Notes: generated by a model not told the origin, from the sequence alone. A DNA stretch of 64,000 nucleotides from Paucimonas sp. (GCA_031253995.1 JAIRVG010000031.1:1-64000); one strand, 5' to 3'; counted from the first letter of the stretch, positions 17,943-28,715 are shown. Numbers and translations are program-made.

Positions 17943-19193
17943 TTAGTGGGCGACGGCGGCTGCGCCGTGTTCGTCGATCAGGGCGCCGTTGTGGAAACGG
18001 TCGATGGAAAACGGTTTGGCCAGGGGGTGCATCTCGCCTTTGGCCAGGCTGGCGGCGAAGACGTTGCCCGAGCCCGGGGTGGCCTTGAAGCCGCCGGTAC
18101 CCCAGCCGCAGTTGAAGAACATGTTCTTCACCGGGGTCTTGGAGATGATCGGGCAGGCGTCCGGGCTGGTGTCGACGATGCCGCCCCACTGGCGGTTCAT
18201 GCGCACGCGGGAGAGGATCGGGAACATTTCCACGATGGCCTGCAGGGTGTGCTCGATCACCGGGTACGAGCCGCGCTGGCCGTAGCCGACCCAGCCGTCG
18301 ATACCGGCGCCGATGACCAGGTCGCCCTTGTCCGACTGGCTGATGTAGCCGTGCACGGCGTTGGACATGATCACGCTGTCGATGATCGGCTTGATCGGCT
18401 CGGACACCAGCGCCTGCAGCGGGTGGGATTCCAGCGGCAGGCGGAAGCCGGCGAGGCGCGCCATGTGCCCGGAGTTACCGGCGGTGACCACGCCGACGCG
18501 CTTGGCGCCGATGAAGCCCTTGTTGGTTTCCACGCCGATCACGGTGTTGTTTTCCTTGCGGAAGCCGATCACCTCGGTCTGCTGGATCAGGTCGACGCCC
18601 AGGGCGTCGGCGGCACGGGCGTAGCCCCAGGCCACGGCGTCGTGACGAGCCACGCCACCGCGACGTTGCACGGTGGCGCCGAGGATCGGATAGCGGGTGT
18701 TCTTCGAGCAGTCCAGGTACGGGATCTCGTCCGCGACCTGCTGGGCGTTGAGCAGCTCGCCGTCCACGCCGTTGAGGCGGTTAGCGTTGACCCGGCGCTC
18801 GGAGTCACGGATGTCCTGCAGGGTGTGGCACAGGTTGTAGACGCCGCGCTGGGAGAACATCACGTTGTAGTTGATGTCCTGGGACAGGCCTTCCCAGAGC
18901 TTCATGGCGTGCTCGTAGAGGTGCGCCGACTCGTCCCACAGGTAGTTGGAGCGAACGATGGTGGTGTTGCGGGCGGTGTTGCCGCCGCCCAGCCAGCCCT
19001 TCTCGATCACGGCGACGTTGGTGATGCCGTGCTCCTTGGCCAGGTAGTAGGCGGTTGCCAGGCCGTGGCCGCCACCGCCGACGATGACGACGTCGTAGAC
19101 CTTCTTCGGCGTCGGCGTGCGCCACATGCGCTGCCAGTTCTCGTGGTGGCTGAGGGAGTGCTTGAAGAGGCCGAAGCCCGAATAACGTTGCAT
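17943..19193 (-). CDS. soxB: Sarcosine oxidase beta subunit
   Basis: The 416-residue DAO-family flavoprotein has the FAD-binding motif [19 protein letters not shown] near residue 34 and the catalytic-site region later ([34 protein letters not shown]). SoxB carries FAD and covalent FMN and performs sarcosine oxidation; electrons pass to oxygen. It is 15 bases downstream of glyA and 14 upstream of soxD in a single minus-strand operon. Confidence 0.96.
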   Translation of the reverse strand: MQRYSGFGLFKHSLSHHENWQRMWRTPTPKKVYDVVIVGGGGHGLATAYYLAKEHGITNVAVIEKGWLGGGNTARNTTIVRSNYLWDESAHLYEHAMKLWEGLSQDINYNVMFSQRGVYNLCHTLQDIRDSERRVNANRLNGVDGELLNAQQVADEIPYLDCSKNTRYPILGATVQRRGGVARHDAVAWGYARAADALGVDLIQQTEVIGFRKENNTVIGVETNKGFIGAKRVGVVTAGNSGHMARLAGFRLPLESHPLQALVSEPIKPIIDSVIMSNAVHGYISQSDKGDLVIGAGIDGWVGYGQRGSYPVIEHTLQAIVEMFPILSRVRMNRQWGGIVDTSPDACPIISKTPVKNMFFNCGWGTGGFKATPGSGNVFAASLAKGEMHPLAKPFSIDRFHNGALIDEHGAAAVAH

Positions 19194-19208
19194 GGTCTAT
19201 TGCTCCAC

Positions 19209-20462
19209 TCAGCGGTAAACCGGGAAGTCCGCACACAGTGCCGACACGTTGCGCGCCACATCGGCTTCCACATCGGCGTCGCCGAGGTTGTCGAGGATGT
19301 CGCAGATCCAGCCGGCCAGGGCCACGCACTGGGCGACCTTGAAGCCGCGGGTGGTGACGGCCGGGGTGCCGATGCGCAGGCCCGAGGTCACGAACGGCGA
19401 CTGCGGGTCGTTGGGCACGGCGTTCTTGTTGACGGTGACATGGGCACGGCCCAGGGCAGCGTCGGCATCCTTGCCGGTCAGGCCCTGACGGATCAGGCTG
19501 ACCAGGAACAGGTGGTTGTCGGTGCCGCCGGACACTACATCGTAGCCACGATCGATGAACACGCCAGCCATGGCCTGGGCGTTCTCGATGACCTGCTGCT
19601 GGTAGGCCTTGAAGCCAGGCTCCAGGGCTTCCTTGAAGCACACGGCCTTGGCCGCGATCACGTGCATCAGCGGGCCGCCCTGGGCGCCGGGGAAGACCGC
19701 GGCGTTGAGTTTCTTCTCGATCTCTTCGTTGGCCTTGGCCAGGATCAGGCCGCCACGGGGACCGCGCAGGGTCTTGTGGGTGGTGGTGGTGACCACGTCG
19801 GCGAACGGGATCGGGTTCGGGTACAGGCCAGCGGCGACCAGGCCGGCGACGTGAGCCATGTCGACGAACAGCAGGGCACCGACTTTATCGGCGATCTGGC
19901 GGAAGCGCGGGAAGTCCAGGGTCTTGGAGTAGGCGGAGAAGCCGGCGACGATCATCTTCGGCTTGTGCTCGACGGCCAGGCGCTCGACTTCGTCGTAGTC
20001 GATCAGGCCGGTGTTGGTGTCGATGCCGTACTGCACGGCGTTGTACAGCTTGCCCGAGGACGACACCTTGGCGCCGTGGGTCAGGTGGCCGCCGTGGGCC
20101 AGGCTCATGCCCAGGATGGTGTCGCCGGCTTGCAGCAGGGCCAGGTAGACCGCGCCGTTGGCGGAGGAACCGGAGTGAGGCTGGACGTTGGCGTAGTCGG
20201 CGCCGAACAGTTGCTTGGCGCGCTCGATGGCCAGCGCCTCGACCTTGTCGACGTGCTCGCAACCGCCGTAGTAGCGCTTGCCGGGATAGCCTTCGGCGTA
20301 CTTGTTGGTGAGGCCGCTGCCCTGGGCCTGCATGACGCGCTTGCTGGTGTAGTTTTCCGAGGCGATCAGCTCGATGTGATCTTCCTGGCGCTGCTCTTCG
20401 GCGTTCATGGCCGCCAGCAGTGCATCGTCATAACCCTGGATCTGGTCTTGCTTGCTGAACAT
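19209..20462 (-). CDS. glyA: Serine hydroxymethyltransferase (sox-operon copy)
   Basis: Starting at ATG 20462, the 417-residue product [20 protein letters not shown]... is a full-length PLP-dependent SHMT; the Schiff-base lysine is in [16 protein letters not shown] (about residue 229). It condenses glycine with 5,10-methylene-THF to give serine, exactly the two products of tetrameric sarcosine oxidase. This explains its position as first gene of the sox operon. The frame is open upstream through the REP pair at 20632-20713, but no family sequence is seen there. Confidence 0.95.
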   Translation of the reverse strand: MFSKQDQIQGYDDALLAAMNAEEQRQEDHIELIASENYTSKRVMQAQGSGLTNKYAEGYPGKRYYGGCEHVDKVEALAIERAKQLFGADYANVQPHSGSSANGAVYLALLQAGDTILGMSLAHGGHLTHGAKVSSSGKLYNAVQYGIDTNTGLIDYDEVERLAVEHKPKMIVAGFSAYSKTLDFPRFRQIADKVGALLFVDMAHVAGLVAAGLYPNPIPFADVVTTTTHKTLRGPRGGLILAKANEEIEKKLNAAVFPGAQGGPLMHVIAAKAVCFKEALEPGFKAYQQQVIENAQAMAGVFIDRGYDVVSGGTDNHLFLVSLIRQGLTGKDADAALGRAHVTVNKNAVPNDPQSPFVTSGLRIGTPAVTTRGFKVAQCVALAGWICDILDNLGDADVEADVARNVSALCADFPVYR

Positions 20463-20802
20463 CGCGTTTCTCCCGGCAGCGGTGGGGCTCTTATTAAGTG
20501 GAACCCGTGTCATTGACGGGTGTCCTTTGCAGCGATGGTATGGCCGGGACGGCCCTGCCAGATGCCTGCGCACGCCACGCAAAGGTGCGTTTACGACATT
20601 GTTTTGTCTTGTTTGCGATAGTCGACCTCCGGGGCCCCATCGCTGGCAAGCCAGCTCCCACAGGTGCGGTGTGTACAGTCCCTGTGGGAGCTGGCTTGCC
20701 AGCGATGAGGGCCCTGAAAACGACACAAAAAACAGGTTGTATAGGCAACCTCGCAAGCCATGCATTAGAGTGCTCTCCTGCCTTGCTAACAGGACCCGAG
20801 CC
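20463..20802. other. Divergent glyA/ltaE intergenic region
   Basis: This 340-base gene-free region contains the promoter side of the glyA-sox operon on the left, a REP inverted pair at 20632-20713 in the middle, and a short A-rich promoter region for ltaE (around 20715-20770) on the right. No ORF here resembles a known family and no clear activator site could be assigned. Confidence 0.6.
20632..20713. repeat. REP inverted pair between glyA and ltaE
   Basis: GGGCCCCATCGCTGGCAAGC... pairs with ...CTTGCCAGCGATGAGGGCCC around a roughly 18-base spacer. It is one of six copies in the window and unusual in lying between divergent rather than convergent genes. Confidence 0.85.
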
Positions 20803-21843
20803 ATGACAGAACAAAGCCAGCAATTCGCCAGCGACAACTACTCCGGCATCTGCCCGGAAGCCTGGGCCGCCATGGAGAAGGCCAACCAGGGCCACGAACG
20901 CGCCTACGGCGACGACCAGTGGACGGCCCGCGCCGCCGACCATTTCCGCCAGCTGTTCGAGACCGACTGCGAAGTGTTCTTCGCCTTCAACGGCACCGCG
21001 GCCAACTCCCTGGCCCTGTCCTCCCTGTGCCAGAGCTACCACAGCGTGATCTGCTCGGAGACCGCCCACGTCGAGACCGACGAATGCGGCGCCCCGGAAT
21101 TCTTCTCCAACGGCTCGAAACTGCTCACCGCGCGCAGCGAGAACGGCAAGCTGACCCCGGACTCGATCCGTGAAGTGGCGCTCAAGCGCCAGGACATCCA
21201 CTACCCCAAGCCGCGGGTGGTGACCATCACCCAGGCCACCGAGGTCGGCAGCGTCTACCGTCCCGACGAGCTCAAGGCGATCAGCGCCACCTGCAAGGAA
21301 CTGGGGCTGAACCTGCACATGGACGGCGCACGCTTCACCAACGCCTGCGCCTTCCTCGGCTGCTCGCCGGCGGAGCTGACCTGGAAGGCCGGGATCGACG
21401 TGCTGTGCTTCGGCGGTACCAAGAACGGCATGGCGGTGGGTGAGGCGATTCTGTTCTTCAACCGCAAGCTGGCGGAAGACTTCGACTACCGCTGCAAGCA
21501 GGCCGGGCAACTGGCGTCGAAGATGCGCTTCCTGTCGGCGCCGTGGGTGGGGTTGCTGGAAAGTGGCGCCTGGCTGCGTCACGGCGCCCATGCCAACCAC
21601 TGTGCCCAGTTGCTGAGCGGGCTGGTGGCGGATGTGCCGGGGGTGGAACTGATGTTCCCGGTGGAGGCCAACGGCGTGTTCCTGCAGATGCCGGAAGCGG
21701 CGCTGGAGAAGCTGCGTAATAAAGGATGGCGGTTCTATACCTTCATTGGCAGCGGTGGGGCGCGGTTCATGTGCTCGTGGGATACCGAGGAGGCTCGGGT
21801 GCGGGAGCTGGCGGCGGACATCCGGGCGGTGATGGGGGCCTGA
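20803..21843 (+). CDS. ltaE: Low-specificity L-threonine aldolase
   Basis: From ATG 20803 the 346-residue PLP enzyme begins [20 protein letters not shown]. The PLP lysine is in [14 protein letters not shown] (about residue 207) and substrate-pocket sequence MDGARFTNA lies about 40 residues earlier. It cleaves L-threonine or L-allo-threonine to glycine and acetaldehyde, so it also feeds the glycine pool managed by the adjacent glyA-sox operon. The open frame extends 117 codons upstream through the REP element, but these are not part of the enzyme. Confidence 0.94.
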   Translation: MTEQSQQFASDNYSGICPEAWAAMEKANQGHERAYGDDQWTARAADHFRQLFETDCEVFFAFNGTAANSLALSSLCQSYHSVICSETAHVETDECGAPEFFSNGSKLLTARSENGKLTPDSIREVALKRQDIHYPKPRVVTITQATEVGSVYRPDELKAISATCKELGLNLHMDGARFTNACAFLGCSPAELTWKAGIDVLCFGGTKNGMAVGEAILFFNRKLAEDFDYRCKQAGQLASKMRFLSAPWVGLLESGAWLRHGAHANHCAQLLSGLVADVPGVELMFPVEANGVFLQMPEAALEKLRNKGWRFYTFIGSGGARFMCSWDTEEARVRELAADIRAVMGA

Positions 21844-21921
21844 GGGCCTCATCGCTGGCAAGCCAGCTCCCACAGTGTCCGCGTCGCTGCAGAACCCTGT
21901 GGGAGCTGGCTTGCCAGCGAT
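21844..21921. repeat. REP inverted pair between convergent ltaE and chemoreceptor gene
   Basis: AGGGCCTCATCGCTGGCAAG... and ...CTTGCCAGCGATAG face each other and fill almost the entire 84-base gap between the two convergent stop codons. Besides REP functions it probably serves as a transcription barrier for both genes. Confidence 0.85.
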
Positions 21922-21927
21922 AGCTAT

Positions 21928-23865
21928 CTAGAGCCGGAAACCTCCCATCTGCCTGGCCAGGTCATCGGCCAGGCACTGCAAGGCCTCACAATCCGCCCGA
22001 CACCCCTGCACTTCCAGCGCCGTCTCCCGCGCCAGATCGGAAATCCCCTGCACATTGCGGTTGATCTCCTCGGTCACCGCCGACTGCTCCTCCGTCGCCG
22101 TCGCTACCTGCAGGTTCATGTCGCTGATCCGCTCCACCTGCCCGGTGATGGTGCCCAGCGAATCACCCGTGCGCTGGCTCGACTCCACCCCGGTCCCGGT
22201 CGCCGCCTGGCCGGCATGCATCGACTCCACCGCCGTCCCGGTGCCCTGCTTCAGGCGCTGGATCATCTGCTGGATCTCACCCGTCGAGGTCTGCGTGCGC
22301 TGCGCCAGGGTCCGCACCTCATCCGCCACCACGGCAAACCCGCGCCCCATCTCCCCCGCCCGCGCCGCTTCGATCGCGGCATTCAGCGCCAGCAGGTTGG
22401 TCTGCTCGGAAATACTGCGGATCACCGCCAGCACCTGGTCGATCGACGCCACTTCCTCGGCCAGCTGGCTGACCGCCTCCGCCGCCGTGCCGATCTCGCC
22501 GGACATGCCTTCGATATGCGCGATGGAGCGCTGCACCACCTGGCGCGCCTGCAACGCCTCGTCCCGGGCACTCTGCGAGGCATGCGCCGCTTCGCCGGCG
22601 TTGCGCGCAATGTCCTGCACGGTCAGCCCCATCTCGTGCACCGCCGTGGCGACCATCTCGGTCATTTCCTGCTGCTTGCCGGAACGCTCGGCCGTGCTCA
22701 CCACCACATGGATCACCTGCCCCACCGCCGTGCGCAGTTGCTCGCTGGTAGCCAGCACCTCGCCGATCAACTTGCGCTGGCTGTCGAGGAAGCGGTTGAA
22801 GCCACGGGCCAGGTCACCCAGTTCGTCGCGACGGTTGTCATCCAGCCGATGGCTGAGGTCGCCGCCACCATCGCCAATCGCCACCAGCGCCGCGGTCACC
22901 CGACGAATCGGCCGCACGATGCCCCGCGCCAGCAGCACCACCAGCAGCAATGACAGCAAAGCCACGGCGCCACCGATCAGGCTGGTGAGCCACACGGTCT
23001 CGTGCACCTCGGCATAGATCTGCGATTCCGGCACCTCGGCCACCAGGCGCCAGTTCAGGCCGCGCAACGGCAGGCTCAAGGCAAGGAAGTTCTCGCCGTC
23101 ACGCTCGAAGCGAATGCTCTGCACGCCTTCATGACCCGCCAGCGCAGCCTGGGCCGCCGTTTCGCCGATCTGTTCGGCGAGCTGCCGCTTGCCGCCGAAC
23201 TCGTTCTGCGGATGCACCTGGATCAGGCCGTCGTTGCGCACCAGCATCACCCGGCCACGCTCGCCGAAGCTGAAGTTGTGGATCAGCTCGGACAGCTCGG
23301 TCATGCGCAGCCCGAGGCCACCGATGCCCACCAGCTTGCCGTCCTTCTCGATCCGATAGTCGATGAACAGCGCCAGCTCGCCGGTGCTGCCATCGATGTC
23401 GATGTTGAGCATGCGGTCGTCACCGCTGTCGATGAAGCCATAGAACCAGCTGTCCTTCGGGTTGCTGCGGCTGAGGGTGCGGTCCAGGCCCTTCTCGTTG
23501 TAGTAGTGATTGCTCACCGTCGAGGCGAACAGCGCGGTAAACGCCTGGTTGTGCTGGCGCAGCGTCTCGATGTACTCGACGAATCGCGGCGCCTGGGCAG
23601 GGTCTTCGCCGGCGGCCAGCCAGTCACGCAGCAGGCTGTTGTGGGCGATGTCCGCCGCGGCGGTCAGGGGCCGGGTGAGCATGCGTTCGATGTCGTTGCG
23701 AATCGCCTCGATGCTCGCCGGCAGCGCCGTCTTGACCAGGTAACGCTCGGTGAGGCGATTGACCGCCACGGTATAGATGCCGACCACGATCAGGATGCTC
23801 ACCAGCAGGGCAGCGCCCATGCTTGCAATCAATTGCCACTGGATACTGCGCCGCCAGAACTGCAT
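21928..23865 (-). CDS. Methyl-accepting chemotaxis protein with large periplasmic (dCache-like) sensor
   Basis: The 645-residue receptor has an N-terminal membrane segment (about residues 12-32), a roughly 250-residue periplasmic region with Cache-type features ([36 protein letters not shown]), a second membrane segment (about 292-315), HAMP, and the cytoplasmic signalling domain with the conserved hairpin [20 protein letters not shown]. The C-terminus ends ...[10 protein letters not shown] with no CheR-tethering pentapeptide. It sits next to the betaine/sarcosine genes; homologues at this locus are candidates for sensing amines or amino acids, but ligand is inferred only from context. Confidence 0.92.
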   Translation of the reverse strand: MQFWRRSIQWQLIASMGAALLVSILIVVGIYTVAVNRLTERYLVKTALPASIEAIRNDIERMLTRPLTAAADIAHNSLLRDWLAAGEDPAQAPRFVEYIETLRQHNQAFTALFASTVSNHYYNEKGLDRTLSRSNPKDSWFYGFIDSGDDRMLNIDIDGSTGELALFIDYRIEKDGKLVGIGGLGLRMTELSELIHNFSFGERGRVMLVRNDGLIQVHPQNEFGGKRQLAEQIGETAAQAALAGHEGVQSIRFERDGENFLALSLPLRGLNWRLVAEVPESQIYAEVHETVWLTSLIGGAVALLSLLLVVLLARGIVRPIRRVTAALVAIGDGGGDLSHRLDDNRRDELGDLARGFNRFLDSQRKLIGEVLATSEQLRTAVGQVIHVVVSTAERSGKQQEMTEMVATAVHEMGLTVQDIARNAGEAAHASQSARDEALQARQVVQRSIAHIEGMSGEIGTAAEAVSQLAEEVASIDQVLAVIRSISEQTNLLALNAAIEAARAGEMGRGFAVVADEVRTLAQRTQTSTGEIQQMIQRLKQGTGTAVESMHAGQAATGTGVESSQRTGDSLGTITGQVERISDMNLQVATATEEQSAVTEEINRNVQGISDLARETALEVQGCRADCEALQCLADDLARQMGGFRL

Positions 23866-24006
23866 GGGTTTTCCTCTGAGAAATAGACCTGTACCGCAAA
23901 CGACAGGCCAATTGTATACAACAGAGGTATACGATTTTTCCAGACCTATCGGTCAGGTTTCATCGCAAAAGTGGGGCCAACAGGGGTGCAGAACGGACGG
24001 ATGGCG

Positions 24007-24033
24007 GTGGGAGCCGCGGACGGTGGCTCCCAC
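24007..24033 (-). terminator. Hairpin downstream of the ZapA-like gene
   Basis: GTGGGAGCC / GGCTCCCAC, a perfect 9-bp stem with 9-base loop, begins within 10 bases of the stop codon of the ZapA-like gene on the minus strand. No strong T-run follows, so terminator function is plausible but not certain. Confidence 0.5.
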
Positions 24034-24041
24034 GACAGGGG

Positions 24042-24344
24042 TCAGGCGTTATCGATTGCCTGGGAGATGGCTTCGACCGTGGCGCTGACTTGCTCTTGAT
24101 AACGGTCGAGGGTTTGCTGATGCGCCTGTTGCAGGGCGATCTGCCGGGAACACAGGTTCAGCGCCGCGAGGACCAGCAACTTGTCGCCGATCAGCGAGGG
24201 GTAACTACGCTTGGTGTCGGCCAGGGACGCCTTGAGCATCTGCACGGCCTCGGCAAGTACCTTCTCCTGGCCCGCAGGGGCCTTGATCGAGTAGTCATTG
24301 CCCATGATCGAGACGACATTGATCGTCTGCGCGGACTCGTTCAT
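24042..24344 (-). CDS. ZapA-like cell division protein (paralogue)
   Basis: The 100-residue protein MNESAQTINVVSIMGNDYSI... has the ZapA layout: a small N-terminal head (about 8-60, with VSIMGNDYSIKAP and LIGDKLLVLAALNLC) and a C-terminal helix (65-100) for coiled-coil dimerisation. ZapA cross-links FtsZ filaments. The usual Pseudomonas zapA is followed by 6S RNA and a 5-formyl-THF cyclo-ligase gene; neither is here, and this head sequence differs from what I recall of P. aeruginosa ZapA, so this is probably a second ZapA-family protein. It overlaps the coiled-coil gene upstream by four bases. Confidence 0.75.
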   Translation of the reverse strand: MNESAQTINVVSIMGNDYSIKAPAGQEKVLAEAVQMLKASLADTKRSYPSLIGDKLLVLAALNLCSRQIALQQAHQQTLDRYQEQVSATVEAISQAIDNA

Positions 24345-24568
24345 GCGCCAACGGTACCGCTGGCACGTTCAATCAGCGCCTGGATGCGGGCGTTGGTGGC
24401 GCCGTACTTTTCTTCCTGTTCCATCAGGTTCAGTTGCAGGCTTTCGTTCTCGTCCTTGGCCTGGGCCAGTTCGGTTTCCAGCTGCCCGTTGCGCTCGGCC
24501 AGTTGCTGATTCTTCTGCAGCAGTTCGCCGACCAGTTGTTCCAGTTGACTCAGGGTGTTGTCGAGCAT
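24341..24568 (-). CDS. ZapB/TIGR02449-like short coiled-coil protein
   Basis: The 75-residue protein is almost entirely heptad-patterned coiled coil (LSQLEQLVGELLQKNQQLAE, then NGQLETELAQAKDENESLQL). It fits the TIGR02449/ZapB-like family that usually precedes zapA. By analogy with E. coli ZapA-ZapB it may bind the adjacent ZapA-like protein. The four-base overlap (ATGA) with that gene implies co-translation at matched levels. The gene pair is flanked by two chemoreceptor genes. Confidence 0.75.
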   Translation of the reverse strand: MLDNTLSQLEQLVGELLQKNQQLAERNGQLETELAQAKDENESLQLNLMEQEEKYGATNARIQALIERASGTVGA

Positions 24569-24836
24569 GATGACTTCTCTCGGAGGGGGAAATTACGGGG
24601 GCGCACACGATAAAGAAAACGCGGCGCAGCCGCCAGAGATATCGGGGCCAGAGCCCCGCGTTGGTGCAGATTGACCTGATCTGGGTCATCCGGTTCCTGC
24701 CTCTGGTCGGCAAGACGGTGAAAAGGTGATGATTTTCGTCGGACAAACCCTCAAGTCCGGTCGGCCAATACCGATAGTCATCAGAGCAGACTCTCTCCCG
24801 GCGCATGGATCGCGTCCCCACGATTTGGATCCGACC

Positions 24837-26462
24837 ATGTCCCTACGCAATATGAACATCGCCCCGCGTGCGCTGCTGGGGTTCGCGCTGATCGGCGCGC
24901 TGATGCTGGCCCTGGGCGTCTTCGCCCTCACCCAGATGAGCAAGATCCGCCAGGCCGGCGCAGACATCGAGCAGGTCACCGTGCCGAGCATCAAGGCCCT
25001 CGACCAGATCAACCTGTTGACCCTGCGCCTGCGCACCCTCTCCTATCGCCTGCTGATCAACCGCGAAGCCGACGTGGTGCAGAACAGCTACAGCCAGCTG
25101 AATGAACGCAACGCGCAGATCGACGCGGCGCGCAAGGTCTACGAGCCGTTGATCGCCAGCGATGAAGAGCACGCGGTGTACAACCAGTTCGTCCAGGTGC
25201 TCGGCCAGTATCGCCAGCTGGAAGCACGCGTGGTGCAGCTGTCCCAGGCCAACGACCTGCCGGCGATCCGCGAGATGATCAACCGCGACCTGCTGCAGAG
25301 CATGGAGCAGATCACCACGGCCATGGACAAGCTGGTGAAGATCAACACCGAGCAGACCCGTGATATCAACCAGACGGCGGCGAACGACTATGACAGTGCG
25401 TTCACCCTGGTCATCGTCCTGCTGGTCGCCGCCACCGTGCTGACCTTCCTCTGCGCCATCGTCCTCACCCGCAGCATCGTCAAGCCCATCGACGAAGTGC
25501 TGGCCGTGGCCGAGCAGATCGCCAGCGGCAACCTGACCCACAGCATCCGCCCCGAGGGCAGCGACGAAGCCGCGCGCCTGCAACAGGCGATTGCCAGGAT
25601 GCAAGAACAGCTGCGCGACACCCTGCAGCAGATCTCCGGTTCCGCCACCCAGCTGGCCTCGGCCGCCGAGGAACTGAACAGCGTCACCGAGGAAAGCGCC
25701 CGCGGCCTGCAGCAGCAGAACAACGAGATCGAGCAGGCGGCCACAGCGGTCACCGAGATGACCAGTGCCGTCGAGGAAGTGGCGCGCAACGCCGTGAGCA
25801 CCTCCGAGGCCTCGGCCGAAGCCACCCGCTCGGCCACCGACGGTCGCGACCTGGTGCTGGAGACCGTCAGCGCCATCGAACGCATGAGCAACGACGTGCA
25901 GAGCACCTCGGTGCTGGTGGGCAACCTGGCCGAGCAGTCCCGGGATATCGGCAAGGTGCTGGACGTGATCCGCGGCCTGGCCGACCAGACCAACCTGCTG
26001 GCGCTCAACGCCGCCATCGAGGCCGCCCGAGCCGGTGAAGCCGGTCGCGGTTTTGCCGTGGTGGCCGATGAAGTGCGGGCGCTGGCGCACCGTACCCAGC
26101 AGTCCACGCAGGAAATCGAGCGCATGGTCAGCAGCATCCAGGGCGGTACCGAGCAGGCGGTGAGCTCGATGCGCAACAGTACCGAGCGTGCTGAATCGAC
26201 CCTGAACATCGCCCGTGGCGCCGGTAGCGCGCTGGACACCATCACCGGCGCGGTGGCGCAGATCAACGAGCGCAACCTGGTGATCGCCAGCGCCGCCGAA
26301 GAGCAGGCCCAGGTGGCGCGGGAAGTGGACCGCAACCTGGTGAACATCAACGACCTGTCGGTGCAGTCGGCGACCGGCGCGCACCAGACCAGCGCGGCGA
26401 GTGCCGAGCTGTCGCGGCTGGCGGTGGACCTGAATAGCCTGGTGGGGCGGTTCAAGGTCTGA
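24837..26462 (+). CDS. Methyl-accepting chemotaxis protein with four-helix-bundle sensor
   Basis: From ATG 24837 the receptor is 541 residues, [20 protein letters not shown]..., with membrane segments at about 10-32 and 190-212 enclosing a 4HB_MCP-type helical periplasmic domain (about 35-185), then HAMP and a signalling domain with [20 protein letters not shown]. It is divergent from the ZapA/ZapB-like pair. The frame is open 37 codons further upstream (from 24726), but the short cytoplasmic N-terminus before the first membrane helix fits the 24837 start. Ligand unknown; next to gbcAB, a quaternary amine is a reasonable guess. Confidence 0.9.
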   Translation: MSLRNMNIAPRALLGFALIGALMLALGVFALTQMSKIRQAGADIEQVTVPSIKALDQINLLTLRLRTLSYRLLINREADVVQNSYSQLNERNAQIDAARKVYEPLIASDEEHAVYNQFVQVLGQYRQLEARVVQLSQANDLPAIREMINRDLLQSMEQITTAMDKLVKINTEQTRDINQTAANDYDSAFTLVIVLLVAATVLTFLCAIVLTRSIVKPIDEVLAVAEQIASGNLTHSIRPEGSDEAARLQQAIARMQEQLRDTLQQISGSATQLASAAEELNSVTEESARGLQQQNNEIEQAATAVTEMTSAVEEVARNAVSTSEASAEATRSATDGRDLVLETVSAIERMSNDVQSTSVLVGNLAEQSRDIGKVLDVIRGLADQTNLLALNAAIEAARAGEAGRGFAVVADEVRALAHRTQQSTQEIERMVSSIQGGTEQAVSSMRNSTERAESTLNIARGAGSALDTITGAVAQINERNLVIASAAEEQAQVAREVDRNLVNINDLSVQSATGAHQTSAASAELSRLAVDLNSLVGRFKV

Positions 26463-26768
26463 TATTCGCTTTGCCTGTCAGGGCCTCATCGCTGGCAAGC
26501 CAGCTCCCACAGTGGGAGCTGGCTTGCCAGCGATAGGGCCATGAATATCGACAGTGATATCAGGAATTCACCACACAATCCGGCATCCCTAAAGCCCCAC
26601 CTACACCCCCACAAAACCAATTCCTACAAATCCTGCCAAAATCCCAGGAATCCCCTGATTCCCCGGTAATCCCCCTCCTTTCCCCCTGCACGTTTTGAAT
26701 CATTTCCCTCCAGTAAAGCGCCCCGGCATCCCCTACCCTCGCGCCCTCGAAACCCCCTTGAGGCCGCC
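26463..26768. other. Intergenic region before the membrane-protein gene
   Basis: This 306-base stretch holds a nearly perfect REP palindrome at 26482-26540, followed by an unusual pyrimidine-rich segment (about 26580-26700) with several AATCCCC repeats on the plus strand. The latter presumably contains the promoter/leader of the gene at 26769. No gene seen. Confidence 0.6.
26482..26540. repeat. Compact REP palindrome
   Basis: ATCGCTGGCAAGCCAGCTCC... and its complement meet with a single-base centre at 26511: a 23-bp perfect stem plus imperfect GGCC ends. The spacer present in the other REP pairs is absent, so the element is a true long palindrome located 20 bases after the chemoreceptor stop, probably also acting as terminator. 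Confidence 0.85.
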
Positions 26769-27608
26769 ATGTCCGCCCCGCCCCGTCAAAGCGCCGCCTT
26801 CTGGTTCACCAGCACCTTCCTCCCCGCGCCCCTGGCCATCGGCTTCCTCGGTCCGCTGCAAGGCCTGACCCTGGGGCAATCGCTGCTGGCGATCATCCCG
26901 GCCGTGCTGCTGGGCAGCCTCGTGCCCTACCGCCGCACCACCAGCGGCATCCTGTTGCTCCCGGTCGCCCTGGTCCTGCACGCGCTGCACCTGGAGATCC
27001 TCTCGCGTATCTCCCACCACCTGCTGCCGGGACAGGCGCTGAACTGGCAACTCATGGCCCTGATGCTCGCCGCGCTGCTGGCATTCATCGGCCCACGCCT
27101 GCTCTATCGCGCCCAGGCCTGGCTGGCGCTGCCACTGATCCTGGCCTTCGCCCTGCTCACCCTCGGCGCGCTGCTGATGCTGGAAGTGGATACCGCGCAG
27201 CGTCAACCCGGCTTCAGCTGGTCAGCCTTCGGCCTGCTGGCAGGCATGGCGGCGCTCTGGCAGATCAGCCTGACGCCCATGGCCAGCAAGGGCACGCCGC
27301 ATTACCTCGGCCTGGCCCTGCCGGCACTCTGGCTGATGTCGCTGGGGGCGCTGATGGCCTCGGCCATCCCGGCGGTGGACAGTGTGGTGAGCCTGCGCCT
27401 GGTCGGTGAGCGCACGCTGCCGGGGCTGGGCAGCGTGGCGGTGCTGCTCTTGGCGCTGGCCATGGTGGGTGCCATGGCGGTGCACGGCCATGCGCAGTTC
27501 GTGGCCTTTTCCGCGAACCCCTGGAAAACGAAAGCCCGCGTGCTGCTGCTCGCGGGCTTTCTGTCGTTGCTGGTGCTGTGGAATCCCCTGCAGTTCTCGC
27601 TGTACTGA
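26769..27608 (+). CDS. Polytopic membrane protein, unknown function
   Basis: The 279-residue protein is very hydrophobic, with about eight predicted membrane helices (for example LAIGFLGPLQGLTLG, LMALMLAALLAFIG, LILAFALLTLGALLM, VLLLALAMVGAMAVHG, VLLLAGFLSLLVLW). No catalytic motif stands out. It is convergent with gbcB (stops 3 bases apart) and downstream of the chemoreceptor, a position where a hypothetical membrane protein is also found near gbcAB in other pseudomonads (from memory). A role in betaine metabolism is possible but not shown. Confidence 0.7.
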   Translation: MSAPPRQSAAFWFTSTFLPAPLAIGFLGPLQGLTLGQSLLAIIPAVLLGSLVPYRRTTSGILLLPVALVLHALHLEILSRISHHLLPGQALNWQLMALMLAALLAFIGPRLLYRAQAWLALPLILAFALLTLGALLMLEVDTAQRQPGFSWSAFGLLAGMAALWQISLTPMASKGTPHYLGLALPALWLMSLGALMASAIPAVDSVVSLRLVGERTLPGLGSVAVLLLALAMVGAMAVHGHAQFVAFSANPWKTKARVLLLAGFLSLLVLWNPLQFSLY

Positions 27609-27611
27609 GCC

Positions 27612-28715
27612 TCAATACTCGATCCGAACATCCCCCTTCGGCACGCTGCAGCACGACAGGATGTAGCCCTCGGCCACGTCCTCGTCGGTGATCCCGCCGT
27701 TGTGCTCCATCTCCACCTCGCCGCCCAGCTTGAGCACCTTGCAGGTGCCGCAGATGCCCATGCCGCAGGCCTTGGGAATCATCAGGCCGACCTTCGCCGC
27801 TGCCGCGTGCACCGTCTCGCCGGGGGCGATGTGGCTGCTCTTGCCAGTGGCGGTGAATTCCACCAGGTGCATGTCGGCGACACTGATTTCCTCGGCCGCT
27901 TCCGCCGCCTGCTCGGCATGCTCCACGGCATCGGCCTTGGCTTCCGGCGGCGTCGCGCCGAAGGATTCCTCGTGATAGCGGCTCATGTCGTAGCCGGCGC
28001 CTTCCAGCAGGCGCTTGACCGCGGTCATGTACGGCGTCGGGCCGCAGCAGAAGATCTCCCGCTCCATGAAGTCCGGCGCCATCAGTTCCAGCAGCTTGTG
28101 GTTGAGGTAGCCGCGATAGCCGGCCCACGGCTCGCCCAGGCCGTGCTTCTCGCAAATGATGTGCAGGCTGAAGTTGGGAATCCGCGAGGCCATGTGCTCC
28201 AGCTCGCGGTGGTAGATGATGTCCTTCGGCGAGCGCGCGCTGTGCACGAAGACCATGTCCACGTTGCCGTTGGTGTCGTAGAACCAGCGCGCCATGGACA
28301 TCACCGGGGTGATGCCGACGCCGCCGCTGAGGTACAGCACTTTCGAGCTGGGGAAGTCCATGGCGTTGAACAGGCCCACCGGCCCGTGCACCGCCAGCTC
28401 CTGGCCTTCGTGCAGGGTGTCGTGCAGGTAGTTGGAGACCTTGCCCCCCGGCACGCGCTTGATGGTCACCGAGAAGCTGTAGGGCACCGACGGCGAACTG
28501 GAGATGGTGTACGAACGCATCACCGGCTGGCCTTCGATCTCCAGCTCCAGGGTGACGAACTGGCCCGGCTTGAAGAAGAACATGATCGGCTGGTCGGCCA
28601 TGAAGCAGAAGGTGCGCACGTCCCAGGTTTCCTGGATGACCTTCACGCAGCGCACGACATGGCGACCGTTGGCCCAGGTCTGGGTGGTTACCGGATTCAG
28701 AAAGGTATTGGACAT
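27612..28715 (-). CDS. gbcB: Glycine betaine monooxygenase, reductase subunit
   Basis: From ATG 28715 the protein is 367 residues: an N-terminal ferredoxin-NADP reductase-type FAD domain (RSYTISSSP near residue 75) and NAD-binding domain (LYLSGGVGITPVMSM), then a C-terminal plant-type 2Fe-2S domain with CGMGICGTCKVL and a final CC (LSCCSVPKG). It passes electrons from NAD(P)H to the GbcA Rieske oxygenase, converting betaine to dimethylglycine and formaldehyde. The frame is open 13 codons further upstream; the MSNTFLNPVTTQTWANGRHV start matches GbcB proteins. It is divergent from gbcA over a 282-base control region. Confidence 0.94.
   Translation of the reverse strand: MSNTFLNPVTTQTWANGRHVVRCVKVIQETWDVRTFCFMADQPIMFFFKPGQFVTLELEIEGQPVMRSYTISSSPSVPYSFSVTIKRVPGGKVSNYLHDTLHEGQELAVHGPVGLFNAMDFPSSKVLYLSGGVGITPVMSMARWFYDTNGNVDMVFVHSARSPKDIIYHRELEHMASRIPNFSLHIICEKHGLGEPWAGYRGYLNHKLLELMAPDFMEREIFCCGPTPYMTAVKRLLEGAGYDMSRYHEESFGATPPEAKADAVEHAEQAAEAAEEISVADMHLVEFTATGKSSHIAPGETVHAAAAKVGLMIPKACGMGICGTCKVLKLGGEVEMEHNGGITDEDVAEGYILSCCSVPKGDVRIEY

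Noticed and set aside
23866..24041. Possible 6S RNA (ssrS) downstream of the ZapA-like gene
   Set aside because: The 176-base gap holds a hairpin after the stop but shows no similarity that I can see to the 6S double-stem pattern, and the usual neighbouring cyclo-ligase gene is absent.
24569..24836. Riboswitch or small RNA in the gap between the coiled-coil gene and the chemoreceptor gene
   Set aside because: A few short GC-rich inverted repeats (GGGGC-CAGA-GCCCC) are visible but no known riboswitch core could be recognised.
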